Shown piece after piece: positions 1-7,719 of a DNA stretch of 42,735 bases. Made by a program: the position numbers and the translations under genes. Source of the stretch: Acidobacteriota bacterium (GTDB lineage: Bacteria > Acidobacteriota > Vicinamibacteria > Vicinamibacterales > CAVVIG01). Every line of letters starts with the position of its first letter. Position 1 is the first letter of the stretch. The stretch covers positions 1 through 42,735 of the forward strand of contig JADGOC010000016.1 of NCBI GenBank assembly GCA_017883165.1, written 5' to 3'. The notes below the pieces were generated by a model. That model worked only from the letters and a program-made list of their open reading frames with translations, did not search any database and was not told where the DNA came from.

Positions 1-354
1 GAGACCGTTCGCCTGCACCGGTGGGACGAGATCGCCCTGGAAAAAGTGACCGAGATGCTGTCGCGCAAGATCGTGACGGGCGCCCGCGAGATGCTCGCGC
101 AGATCTATTTGAAGCGCGGCTGCCTCGTGCCGATGCACTCGCACGAGAGCGAGCAGATGACCTACATCCTGCAGGGCGCGCTCAAGTTCCAGATCGGCGG
201 TGAGGAGATCACGGTGCGCGAGGGCGAGGTGCTGCATATTCCGTCGTGGGTCGAGCACCAGGCGGAAGCGCTCGAGGACACGTTCGAGCTCGACGTGTTC
301 AGCCCCATCCGGCAGGATTGGCTGAATCACACGGACGACTATTTCCATCGATGA
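1..354 (+). CDS. Cupin-domain protein, 5' end cut by window edge
   Basis: The reading frame is open from the first base (E-T-V-R-L-H-R-W...) with no start codon before the conserved part, so the true start lies upstream; GTG at 46 is only an internal candidate. About 117 residues are visible and form a single cupin barrel. Cupin motif 1 is seen as a Gly followed by H-S-H-E-S-E, and motif 2 as G-E-V-L-H-I-P-S-W-V-E-H, which gives the usual His/Glu metal ligands. The end (F-S-P-I-R-Q-D-W-L) is typical of small stand-alone cupins of about 110-120 residues. Substrate and reaction cannot be told from sequence; such proteins are often sugar-binding or small metal enzymes. lemA follows after 21 nt on the same strand, so co-transcription is possible. 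Confidence 0.8.
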   Translation, partial: ETVRLHRWDEIALEKVTEMLSRKIVTGAREMLAQIYLKRGCLVPMHSHESEQMTYILQGALKFQIGGEEITVREGEVLHIPSWVEHQAEALEDTFELDVFSPIRQDWLNHTDDYFHR

Positions 355-375
355 GCCGGTGAGAGGCACGAAGTC

Positions 376-936
376 ATGATCTTCCTGATTCCGATCGTCA
401 TTGTCGCGCTGCTCGTGGTGTGGGCGATTGCCAGCTACAACCGTCTGGTCGGCCTGCGCAACCAGGTGTTGAACGGCTGGCGGCAGATCGACGTCCAGCT
501 GAAACGCCGGCACGATCTCATTCCGAATCTCGTCAACGCCGTCCGGGGATCGATGGATTTCGAGCGCGACACGCTCACCGCGGTGATGGACGCGCGCGCC
601 AAGGCGCAGGGCGCGACCGGCCCCGCCGACGCCGCGCAGAAGGAAGGCCAGCTGTCGCAGGCGCTCGGGAAGCTCTTCGCGCTCGCCGAGAACTATCCGA
701 CGCTCAAGTCGAACGACAACGTGAAGATGCTGCAGGAAGAGCTGTCGAGCACGGAGAACAAGATCGGCTTCGCGCGCCAGTTCTACAACGACATCGCGAC
801 CAAGTTCAACACGGCCCAGCAGGTGTTTCCCACGAACATCTTCGCGGGCATGTTCGGGTTCAAGCCGGAGGAGCTCTTCGAGATCACCGACGCCGCGGAT
901 CGCGCCGTGCCGCAAGTCGATTTAGCGCGGCACTGA
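376..936 (+). CDS. lemA: LemA family membrane protein
   Basis: The protein has 186 residues and matches the LemA family along its length: an N-terminal membrane helix (residues 2-20), then the conserved Y-N-R-L-V stretch, W-R-Q-I-D-V-Q-L-K-R-R-H-D-L-I-P-N-L-V and a helical bundle ending F-N-T-A-Q-Q-V-F-P-T-N. LemA proteins are inner-membrane anchored helical proteins whose biochemical role is unsettled. The ATG at 376 has a GAGAGG Shine-Dalgarno at 361-366. An HtpX-like protease follows 47 nt downstream, and this pairing is common in bacteria; it suggests a shared role in membrane-protein quality control, which is inference. Confidence 0.93.
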   Translation: MIFLIPIVIVALLVVWAIASYNRLVGLRNQVLNGWRQIDVQLKRRHDLIPNLVNAVRGSMDFERDTLTAVMDARAKAQGATGPADAAQKEGQLSQALGKLFALAENYPTLKSNDNVKMLQEELSSTENKIGFARQFYNDIATKFNTAQQVFPTNIFAGMFGFKPEELFEITDAADRAVPQVDLARH

Positions 937-952
937 CGCGCGGCGCTGGGCT

Positions 953-974
953 ACCACGAAGTGTCCTTTGTGGT
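953..974. repeat. Small hairpin between lemA and htpX
   Basis: ACCAC at 953-957 pairs with GTGGT at 970-974, and the stem extends by GAA/TTT (one G-U pair) to 8 bp around a 6-nt loop. It lies 9 nt before the htpX start, and no clear Shine-Dalgarno is visible for htpX. There is no T-run, so it is not a standard terminator. It may be a dispersed repeat or a translation-tuning structure. Confidence 0.45.
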
Positions 975-983
975 GAATCGGCC

Positions 984-1964
984 ATGAATCTTTTCGAACA
1001 GCAAGCCTCGAACCGGCGGCGGACGTGGCTGGTGATGCTCGCGTTCATCGCCTTCCTGTTCATCCTCGGCTTCGGCTTCGACACCTTCTACCTCGGCACC
1101 GCCGGCGGCTTCGTGCCGGTCGGGTCGCTGATCGCGCTCGGCGTCGGTTCGGCGTCGGCCGCGACGAGCTATTTTTCCGGCGACCGCGCCGTGCTGCTGG
1201 CGACGGGGGCCAAGCCGATCGCCGACGTCGAAGCCTCGGCCGCCGACGCCGACAAGCTGAAGCTGAAGATGCTCGACAACGTGGTGGACGAAATGGCGAT
1301 CGCGGCCGGGTTGCCGCGTCCGCCCGTCTACATCGTCCCCGATGCCGATCCCAACGCCTTTGCGACCGGACGCGGTCCCGGGCACGCGTCGATTGCCGTG
1401 ACGCGCGGCCTGCTCGACGCGCTCGATCGCGACGAGCTGCAGGGCGTCGTCGCGCACGAAATGAGCCACATCAGGAATCTCGACGTGCGCGTCATGACGA
1501 TCGTCGCGGCGCTGGTCGGCGGCGTGGCGCTCTTGTCCGACTGGGCGCGCCGCGGCATGTGGTGGGGCGGCGGGTCGCGCCGGCGCGGGAGCGACCGCGA
1601 GGGCGGCGGCGGCATCGCCGGCCTCCTGTTCTTCGTCGTGTGGATCGTCGCGATCATGCTGGCGCCGCTGCTGGCGCAGGCGCTGGCGATGATGGTGTCG
1701 CGCCGCCGCGAGTATCTGGCCGACGCATCGGGCGCCGAGCTGACGCGCAACCCGATGGGGCTCGCGCACGCGCTGGAGAAGATCGACGCTGCCGTCGCGC
1801 CGACCCAGGCGATCAACCGCGGCTCGGCGCACATGTGCATCGCCGATCCGCTCGGCCGTCAGGCCAATCTTCGGGAAGACGGGTCCTGGTCCAACCTGTT
1901 CGCGTCGCATCCGCCGATGGCCGCGCGGATCGCGGCGCTCAAGGAAATGTCGTTCCAACGTTAG
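984..1964 (+). CDS. htpX: HtpX-like M48 zinc metalloprotease
   Basis: The 326-residue integral membrane peptidase has the M48 zinc signature H-E-M-S-H (His158, Glu159, His162) and a third ligand, Glu243, in E-Y-L-A-D-A. Two N-terminal membrane helices (about 14-32 and 38-56) and two helices flanking a Gly/Arg-rich loop (about 170-235) match the HtpX plan. Family members cleave damaged or misfolded membrane proteins at the cytoplasmic face. The start is the ATG at 984, because the conserved N-terminus (M-N-L-F-E-Q-Q) begins there; longer in-frame extension upstream overlaps lemA and is not protein-like. It sits behind lemA and ends 10 nt before the M28 peptidase gene. Confidence 0.92.
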   Translation: MNLFEQQASNRRRTWLVMLAFIAFLFILGFGFDTFYLGTAGGFVPVGSLIALGVGSASAATSYFSGDRAVLLATGAKPIADVEASAADADKLKLKMLDNVVDEMAIAAGLPRPPVYIVPDADPNAFATGRGPGHASIAVTRGLLDALDRDELQGVVAHEMSHIRNLDVRVMTIVAALVGGVALLSDWARRGMWWGGGSRRRGSDREGGGGIAGLLFFVVWIVAIMLAPLLAQALAMMVSRRREYLADASGAELTRNPMGLAHALEKIDAAVAPTQAINRGSAHMCIADPLGRQANLREDGSWSNLFASHPPMAARIAALKEMSFQR

Positions 1965-1974
1965 GAGAAGACAC

Positions 1975-4143
1975 GTGAGCTTCATGCGTCGTCTGTTCGT
2001 CGTGCTGGTGGCCTGCTGTGCGGCGTCGCTCGCGTCCGCATGGGTGTCGGCGCAAAGCGCGCCACGCCCGGCCGATCCGCGCATCCGCGGATTCTCCGAG
2101 CAGGCCAGCGCCGCCGAAGCCTCGCGCGAGCGCGAGATCAAGGCGCTGCCGTCCGCGAAAGCGGCGGAGGCCGACTTCGACGTCATGACCGCCGAGCCGC
2201 ACAACACCGGTTCGCCGTACGAGATCAAGCTCGCCGACTACATCGCTGACGGCTTCAAGCAGCTCGGCTTCGACGTGACCCGCTACGAATACAGCGTCCT
2301 GCTCCCCTGGCCGAAAGAGCGTCGCATCGACATAATCGCGCCTGACGCGTTGAAGCTGCAGGTCGAAGAGGACACGATTCCCGGCGATCCGTGGGCGGCC
2401 AAGCCCGGCATCCTGCCCGCGTACAACGCGTACTCGCCGTCGGGCGACGTCACCGGCGAGATCGTGTACGTGAACTACGGCGTCCCCGCCGATTACGACA
2501 CGCTGAAGACGCTCGGCATCGACGTCAAGGGCAAGATCGTCCTCACGCGCTATGGCGGAAGCTGGCGCGGCATCAAGCCGAAGGTCGCGGCCGAGCACGG
2601 CGCGATCGCGTGCATCATTTATTCGGACCCGCGGGACGACGGGTATTTCAAAGGGGATGTGTATCCCGACGGTCCGTACCGCGGCTGGGGCATGATTCAG
2701 CGCGGCAGCGTGATGGACATGCCGCACTATCCGGGCGATCCGTCGACACCGGATCGGCCGTCGAAGCCGGGCGTCGAGCGTCTGCCGATGGACAAGATCG
2801 AGACGTTCGCGGCGATTCCGGTGCAGCCGATGTCGTATCGCGACGGCCTGGAAATCCTGAAGCGGCTGAAGGGGCCCGTGGCGCCGGAAGCGTGGCGCGG
2901 CGCGCTGCCGGTCACGTATCACGTCGGCCCTGGCCCGGCGAAGGTGCACATGACGCTGCAGATGGACTACGGGCAGCGGCGTCTCATCGACGTCGTGGGG
3001 CGGATCACCGGCGCCGAATTCCCCGACGAGTGGGTCATCGTCGGATCCCACCGCGACGCGTGGGTGTTCGGCGCGGCCGATTCGGTGAGCGGGCACGTGT
3101 CGATGATGAGCGTGGCGCGCGCGATGAGCCAGATGATGAAGAGCGGCTGGAAGCCGCGCCGCAGCATCTTGTTCGTCAGCTGGGACGGCGAGGAGCCGGG
3201 GCTGCTCGGATCGACTGAGTTCGTCGAGGATCTCGCGAACGATCTCAAAGCGAAGACGGCCGTGTACATAAACCGCGACTCCGGCGCGGGCGGGCCGTTC
3301 TTCGACAGCAGCGCCGTGCATTCTTTGACGCCGTTCGTGCACGAGCTCACGCAATCGATCGCATCGGATCAGCCGTCGAAGACCCTCTACGACCGCTGGC
3401 TGGAGCGGGCGCGCGAGCGGAACCCGCCGAAGGACGGGGAGCCGGCGCTCGCGGCGCCGGTGGTCGGCGCGCTCGGTTCGGGTTCCGACTACACGGCGTT
3501 TCTCGATCACATCGGCGTCGCCTCGCTCGACATGGGTTTGAGTGGGACCGGCGACGGGGCGTATCACTCGACCTACGACGACCCGGCGTGGTTCAAGAAA
3601 TTCATCGATCCGGACTTCAAATACAGCGTGCTTGCGGCCCAGGTGACCGGTGTCGCGGTGCTGCGGTTCGCCGACGCGCAAGTGCTGCCGTTCGACTACG
3701 AGTCGTACGGCAAGCAGATTCTCGAATACGTGGACGAGATCGAGAAGGAGGCGTCGGCCAAATCGGCGGTCGATGCGCGGCAGGTGGACTTCGCTGGTTT
3801 GAAGTCGGCGGCCGACGCGTTCGCGCGCGCGGGCTCCGACGCCATGCAGCAAGCCGACCGGCTGCTGGCCGGCGGCGCCGGCACGCCGGCGCTTTCTGCC
3901 ATGAATCAGCGCATCATGATGACCGAGCGCGACCTCATCGAACCAGCCGGCCTGCCGGATCGGCCGTGGTTCCGACACACGATCTACGCGCCGGGCCTTT
4001 ACACTGGGTACGGCGTCAAGACGATTCCCGGTGTGCGCGAAGCCATCGATGCCGGCAACTTCACGCGCGCCGCCGAACAGGCGAAGATAGTCATCCGCGC
4101 GCTGCAGCGCGCAACGCGGACGCTCAGCGGCGCGGGATCATAA
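1975..4143 (+). CDS. Secreted M28 peptidase, glutamate carboxypeptidase II type
   Basis: A GTG start at 1975 has AGGAG at 1963-1967. The 722-residue product opens with a signal peptide (R-R then a hydrophobic run ending near A-S-A-W-V-S-A-Q, cleavage about residue 26). Order of domains: M28 first segment, PA insertion (about 140-300), catalytic M28 part, and a C-terminal transferrin-receptor-like dimerisation domain (from about 600). All five di-zinc ligands expected from human GCPII are present: His359 (H-R-D-A-W), Asp369, Glu407 after the catalytic base Glu406 (W-D-G-E-E), Asp435 and His531 (Y-H-S-T-Y). It should be an active periplasmic or extracellular exopeptidase; its substrate peptide is unknown. 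Such peptidases are abundant in Acidobacteriota. Confidence 0.93.
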   Translation: MSFMRRLFVVLVACCAASLASAWVSAQSAPRPADPRIRGFSEQASAAEASREREIKALPSAKAAEADFDVMTAEPHNTGSPYEIKLADYIADGFKQLGFDVTRYEYSVLLPWPKERRIDIIAPDALKLQVEEDTIPGDPWAAKPGILPAYNAYSPSGDVTGEIVYVNYGVPADYDTLKTLGIDVKGKIVLTRYGGSWRGIKPKVAAEHGAIACIIYSDPRDDGYFKGDVYPDGPYRGWGMIQRGSVMDMPHYPGDPSTPDRPSKPGVERLPMDKIETFAAIPVQPMSYRDGLEILKRLKGPVAPEAWRGALPVTYHVGPGPAKVHMTLQMDYGQRRLIDVVGRITGAEFPDEWVIVGSHRDAWVFGAADSVSGHVSMMSVARAMSQMMKSGWKPRRSILFVSWDGEEPGLLGSTEFVEDLANDLKAKTAVYINRDSGAGGPFFDSSAVHSLTPFVHELTQSIASDQPSKTLYDRWLERARERNPPKDGEPALAAPVVGALGSGSDYTAFLDHIGVASLDMGLSGTGDGAYHSTYDDPAWFKKFIDPDFKYSVLAAQVTGVAVLRFADAQVLPFDYESYGKQILEYVDEIEKEASAKSAVDARQVDFAGLKSAADAFARAGSDAMQQADRLLAGGAGTPALSAMNQRIMMTERDLIEPAGLPDRPWFRHTIYAPGLYTGYGVKTIPGVREAIDAGNFTRAAEQAKIVIRALQRATRTLSGAGS

Positions 4144-4181
4144 CGACGGGCGGGGCAGTCCCCCGCGCAGGCGAGGTGCGC

Positions 4182-4622
4182 ATGGCGATCGATCGACAGG
4201 GAACAGGGCTGGCCATCGTCAGGATCTGCCTCGGCGTCTTTTTCATCTTCGAAGGACTGGGCAAGATCCGTTGGTTCGTCGACGCGTCGATTCTGAGCGT
4301 TCAGTTCGCCGACTGGATGCAGAAGGCGGCGCCCGGATCGATCGCGCACGCGTATCTCGAACGCATCGCCGTTCCATGGGTGAACGTCTTCGCCCGGGTC
4401 GTGCCGCTCGGCGAGCTCTCGTGCGGCCTCGCGCTGCTCTTGGGGATCTGGACGCCGCTCTTCGCCTTCATCGCGTTTTTCATGGCGCTGAACTTTCAGC
4501 TCGCCGGCGGCGCAGTGTTCCGATTCAGCTTTCTGACGAGCGGCTACGGCTTGCCGGTGCTGGGATCGACGCTGGGCCTGACCATTGGAGGCGTGCGGCT
4601 TCCGTGGAGCGTCCGCGGCTGA
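4182..4622 (+). CDS. DoxX-like small membrane protein
   Basis: The 146-residue protein is almost wholly hydrophobic with four predicted membrane helices. The opening I-V-R-I-C-L-G-V-F-F-I-F-E-G-L-G-K and the G-E-L-S-C-G-L-A-L-L-L-G-I-W-T-P segment are the DoxX/thiosulfate-quinone-oxidoreductase small subunit pattern. The ATG at 4182 has an AGGCGAGG Shine-Dalgarno about 6 nt upstream. It follows the M28 peptidase after 38 nt on the same strand and is the last gene before a convergent rhomboid gene. Specific function is unknown; DoxX-like proteins are often linked to redox or quinone chemistry. A 6-bp GC hairpin lies just past the stop without a T-run. Confidence 0.8.
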   Translation: MAIDRQGTGLAIVRICLGVFFIFEGLGKIRWFVDASILSVQFADWMQKAAPGSIAHAYLERIAVPWVNVFARVVPLGELSCGLALLLGIWTPLFAFIAFFMALNFQLAGGAVFRFSFLTSGYGLPVLGSTLGLTIGGVRLPWSVRG

Positions 4623-4691
4623 CTACGCGGGCGTGGCACGCCCCTTCCGCGCGGTTCGCGACGACGAGGCTTGCCGAAAGGCTTGTGAGGA

Positions 4692-5450
4692 TCAGTGGAC
4701 GCGCCGGTCGACGTCGTCGGCCCGCCCGCCGGAGTACACGTCGAACTTCTTGCGGGTGCGGTTGATTTTCCACTTGAGGTAGCGGTACTTCAGCTCCGAG
4801 ATCGGATGCACGCGCGCGTTCTGCAGATACAGATACGCGACGAGCAGCCCGCCCAGGTGCGTGGCGTTCGCGACGCCGCCGGGCGCGCCGATCGACGACA
4901 GGAGCTCGATTGCGCCGATGATGGCGACGAAGATCCTCGCCGGGATCGGAAACACGAAGTACATGTAGATCGGCCGGTCGGGGAAGTAGATCGCGTACGC
5001 GAGCAGCAATCCGTAGACCGCGCCGGACGCGCCGATCACGACCGAGTAGTGCACCTGCTGCGCGAACTCGAATGGCAGCAGTGAAAACAGAATCGTCAAC
5101 GCGGCGGCGCCGATGCCGGTGACGAAATAGAACTTCAGGAAATAGCGCGTGCCCCACACGCGCTCCAGCTCGGCGCCGAACATCCACAGCGCCAGCATGT
5201 TGAACGCAATGTGAAAGATGCCGCCGTGGACGAACATGTACGTGGCCAACTGCCAGAGTCGGAGCTGGCCGATGACGGCATTTGGCCGCAACCCGAGGAG
5301 CAGGATCAGCGACGGCACGAACGTCGTCACGACGAACATCGCGACGTTGGCGGCGATGAGCGCCTTCAGCGCGGTTGAGACGGGCCCGGGCCCGAAGGAA
5401 AACGACGACACGTACGAGGATCGGGGCCGGGACAGTGGATAGCGGGGCAC
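4692..5450 (-). CDS. Rhomboid intramembrane serine protease
   Basis: The 252-residue protein has at least six membrane helices and the rhomboid catalytic pattern: H-G-G-I-F-H-I-A-F-N-M (His75, His80, oxyanion Asn84), the nucleophile Ser142 in G-A-S-G, and His198 in N-A-T-H-L-G-G. It should cleave single-span membrane proteins within the bilayer. The tail after residue 210 is basic and cytoplasmic, resembling other bacterial rhomboids. The GTG start at 5450 has AGGGAGA a few bases upstream, lying in the 12-nt gap after murJ, so it is probably the last gene of the murJ transcript. Substrate cannot be inferred. Confidence 0.93.
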   Translation of the reverse strand: MPRYPLSRPRSSYVSSFSFGPGPVSTALKALIAANVAMFVVTTFVPSLILLLGLRPNAVIGQLRLWQLATYMFVHGGIFHIAFNMLALWMFGAELERVWGTRYFLKFYFVTGIGAAALTILFSLLPFEFAQQVHYSVVIGASGAVYGLLLAYAIYFPDRPIYMYFVFPIPARIFVAIIGAIELLSSIGAPGGVANATHLGGLLVAYLYLQNARVHPISELKYRYLKWKINRTRKKFDVYSGGRADDVDRRVH

Positions 5451-5462
5451 AAGTCTCCCTCT

Positions 5463-7109
5463 TCAGCTTCGATCAGTTTCAGCAACTTTCGTCACGACCG
5501 CCACCAGATCGTCGAACTCTCGGATCCGCAGTAGTTTCGCCGATCCCGCCAGGGCGATGAGCCCGAGGCCGATCGCCGCGGCCAGACGAGTCGCCTGCGC
5601 CACAAAATACTCCCCGGGCAGCACGACGCGCAGGGCCGCCTGGACACCCAACGTGACGGCAGTCATCGCGAGGCCGGCCGCAACGGTTTTCAGCAGCACG
5701 ATCGCGAGCCGCCCGCCGTCGATGCCGTGCAACGCCTTGCGCAGCAGCCACGCGAGCAGCAGTCCGTTGGCGAGCGCCGCGACGGAGGTGCCGAGCGCAA
5801 GCCCGCGGAATCCCATCACCCGCACGAGCGCCACGCTCAAGATGACGTTCACCGCGATGGTGCAGACGCTGACGACAACCGGCACGCGGCTGCGACGGAG
5901 CGCGTAAAACGTGGGCGATGCGATCCGGACGGTCGAGTAGCCGACGAGACCGAGCGCATAGAAGCGCAGCGCCGCCGCTGTCTGCATCGTGTCGGACGGC
6001 AGGAAGTGTCCGCGCTCGAACAGCAATCGGACGATCGGCGCGGCCAGCGCCAGCAAGCCGAACGTCGCCGGGATGTTGAACATCAACATCATCGCGATGC
6101 CGCGCGACACCGTCGCTCTGACGCCGTCCACGTCGTCGATCGCCGCGTGCCGCGAGACCGCGGGAAGCACCGCCGTGCCAATCGACACGCCGAAGAGGCC
6201 GATCGGAAGATACATCAGACGAAAGGCATAGGTCAGCCATGAGACGGCACCGGTGCCCTGGCTGGTCGCCAGCAGCGTGTTCACGAAGATGTTGACCTGC
6301 GTCGCGGCGAGGCCGATGGTACCCGGCCCCATCAGCAGCAGCACCTGGCGCAGCCCCGGGTCGCGCCAGTTGAGATACGGCTCGTACGCAAAGCCTTCGC
6401 GCCTGAGCGGCCGCCATTGCACGGCGACCTGGCCGACGCCGCCGACGAGCGCCGCGATGGCAATCGCCATGATGCGGGGAAGGCCGATCGCCGGCATCAG
6501 CGGAACGAGCGCAAACGCGCACACGATCGTGGCGACGTTGAACATCGCCGGCGCGAGCGCGGGGACGAAATAGTGGTGCAGCGAGTTCAGCATCCCCATC
6601 ATTGCCGCCGCGATCGCGACCATCGTGAGAAACGGCAGCATGACGCGCGTCAGACGAATAGTGAGCTCGAGCTTGCCGGGCACGGCCGCGAAGCCGCCGG
6701 CATACGCGGTCACAATCGGCCGCGCGAACACGATGCCGACGAGCACGGCGACGCCGGTGAGGAGTAGCAGCGCGTTCACGACATTGTTGCCGAGGCGCCA
6801 CGCGTCGCGCTTGCCGTGTCGCGTCAGATGACGCGTGAAGGTCGGTACGAAGGCGGCGCTCATCGCGCCTTCCGCAAACAGATCGCGCACGAGGTTGGGA
6901 ATGCGGAACGCCACGATGAACGCGTCCATGTCGTTGCCGGCGCCGAAGAGCGCCGCGAGCACCTGATCGCGCGCGAGCCCGAGGATGCGGCTGGTCAGCG
7001 TCGCCGCGCCCGTGAGGCCCGCGGACCGCGCCAGGCGCACCCCGGCCGATTCCGTGACTTCCGGCCGGTGTTCGGATGCGGACACTGTCGATGATGTCTG
7101 GGAAGTCAC
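5463..7109 (-). CDS. murJ: Lipid II flippase MurJ (MviN family)
   Basis: The 548-residue polytopic protein has about 14 membrane helices and the MurJ core: S-R-I-L-G-L-A-R-D near the start, F-R-I-P-N-L-V-R-D-L-F-A-E-G-A-M-S-A-A-F-V-P, and G-A-V-S-W-L-T-Y-A-F-R-L-M-Y-L-P-I-G-L-F-G-V. It moves lipid II to the periplasmic side, the step after MurG and MraY of the neighbouring dcw cluster. The longest frame starts at GTG 7109, directly against the T-run of a terminator with no room for a Shine-Dalgarno. The conserved family N-terminus begins near Val24, whose GTG codon is at 7040, so 7040 (525 residues) may be the real start. A promoter between 7109 and 7040, or read-through, would be needed. Confidence 0.95.
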   Translation of the reverse strand: MTSQTSSTVSASEHRPEVTESAGVRLARSAGLTGAATLTSRILGLARDQVLAALFGAGNDMDAFIVAFRIPNLVRDLFAEGAMSAAFVPTFTRHLTRHGKRDAWRLGNNVVNALLLLTGVAVLVGIVFARPIVTAYAGGFAAVPGKLELTIRLTRVMLPFLTMVAIAAAMMGMLNSLHHYFVPALAPAMFNVATIVCAFALVPLMPAIGLPRIMAIAIAALVGGVGQVAVQWRPLRREGFAYEPYLNWRDPGLRQVLLLMGPGTIGLAATQVNIFVNTLLATSQGTGAVSWLTYAFRLMYLPIGLFGVSIGTAVLPAVSRHAAIDDVDGVRATVSRGIAMMLMFNIPATFGLLALAAPIVRLLFERGHFLPSDTMQTAAALRFYALGLVGYSTVRIASPTFYALRRSRVPVVVSVCTIAVNVILSVALVRVMGFRGLALGTSVAALANGLLLAWLLRKALHGIDGGRLAIVLLKTVAAGLAMTAVTLGVQAALRVVLPGEYFVAQATRLAAAIGLGLIALAGSAKLLRIREFDDLVAVVTKVAETDRS

Positions 7110-7136
7110 AAAAAAGGCCCTCGTTGCCGAGGGCCT
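7110..7136 (-). terminator. Rho-independent terminator after yqeY-like gene
   Basis: On the minus strand a perfect 9-bp GC-rich stem (7136-7128 with 7123-7115) with loop GCAA is followed by six T residues (7115-7110). It lies about 75 nt past the YqeY-family stop and ends exactly where the longest murJ frame would begin. This is the clearest intrinsic terminator in the window. Confidence 0.85.
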
Positions 7137-7147
7137 AAGGGAGGATG

Positions 7148-7193
7148 GATGAGAAGGCGTGTCTTTTGTGCCGTCTCATCAAGGTTAGACGGC
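7148..7193 (-). other. Two mutually exclusive hairpins upstream of terminator
   Basis: Positions 7170-7176 can pair with 7187-7193 (7 bp, 10-nt loop), or, as part of 7170-7180, with 7148-7158 (10 of 11 bp, 11-nt loop). Both cannot form at once. They lie between the YqeY-family stop and the terminator at 7110-7136. Neither overlaps the terminator stem, so this is not a textbook attenuator. It may be a 3' UTR structure. Confidence 0.4.
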
Positions 7194-7210
7194 CGGAGCG
7201 CGAAAAAAGT

Positions 7211-7663
7211 TTAGCCACCGGCGAGCCGCTGGCGCACGAGCTCGTTGACCGTCTTGCCATCCACATTCTGACCGGCCAGCCTGGCCATCACGGCCTTCAT
7301 GACGCGTCCCGTGTCCTTCGGCGACGTGGCGCCGGTTTCGGCGATGGCCTCGTCGACGGCGCGCCCCACGGCCGCGGGATCGGCCGCCGGGGGCAGGTAG
7401 GCGTCGAGCACGCGAATCTCGGCGGCTTCCTTGTCAGCGAGGTCCTGGCGGCCGCCGCTGGTGAACTGCTCGATCGAGTCCTTGCGCTGCTTGACCAGCG
7501 AGGCCACCACCTGCCGAGCTTCGTTGTCGTCGAGGTCGTGCCCTTTTTCGATGCTGCGGTTCATGAACGCCGCCTTGAGCATGCGCAAGGCGCTCAGCCG
7601 CGCCGGGTCCTTCTTGCGCATCGCATCGGCGATCGCCGCGCTCACGTCAGCGGTCAAAGACAT
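7211..7663 (-). CDS. GatB/YqeY domain protein
   Basis: The 150-residue protein matches the YqeY family along its length: A-M-R-K-K-D-P-A-R-L-S-A-L-R-M-L-K-A-A, then R-K-D-S-I-E-Q-F, E-I-R-V-L-D-A-Y-L-P, and D-T-G-R-V-M-K-A-V-M-A-R-L-A-G-Q-N-V-D-G-K near the end. The domain is homologous to the tRNA-contacting C-terminal part of GatB amidotransferase, but stand-alone YqeY lacks the catalytic domains and its role is not settled. The ATG at 7663 is the family start; longer upstream extension is not conserved. No good Shine-Dalgarno precedes it, because an 8-bp tandem array (7665-7696) abuts the start codon. Confidence 0.9.
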   Translation of the reverse strand: MSLTADVSAAIADAMRKKDPARLSALRMLKAAFMNRSIEKGHDLDDNEARQVVASLVKQRKDSIEQFTSGGRQDLADKEAAEIRVLDAYLPPAADPAAVGRAVDEAIAETGATSPKDTGRVMKAVMARLAGQNVDGKTVNELVRQRLAGG

Positions 7664-7664
7664 T

Positions 7665-7696
7665 GGGATTGAGTAATCGGGTAATCGAGTAATTGG
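7665..7696. repeat. 8-bp-period tandem array, four units
   Basis: Four degenerate octamers in perfect register (for example GTAATCGG at 7673 and GTAATCGA at 7681) fill the space just upstream of the YqeY-family start. They belong to the wider set of short-period arrays described in the findings. Confidence 0.75.
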
Positions 7697-7719
7697 TGTC
7701 GACTGATTGCCGGCAGAGG

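Noticed and set aside
951-2228. Long open frame on the minus strand opposite htpX and the M28 gene
   Set aside because: It is an antisense shadow of GC-rich coding sequence: Arg/His/Asp/Val-rich with no domain, while the plus-strand genes have full catalytic motifs.
1939-3978. 679-codon minus-strand frame opposite the M28 peptidase
   Set aside because: Composition is R/H/V/D/G-rich without hydrophobic core pattern, and it covers an intact zinc peptidase gene.
7149-7214. 22-codon plus-strand frame with GGGAGG upstream, as a leader peptide
   Set aside because: It overlaps the end of the YqeY-family gene on the other strand, and no plus-strand gene follows that it could control.
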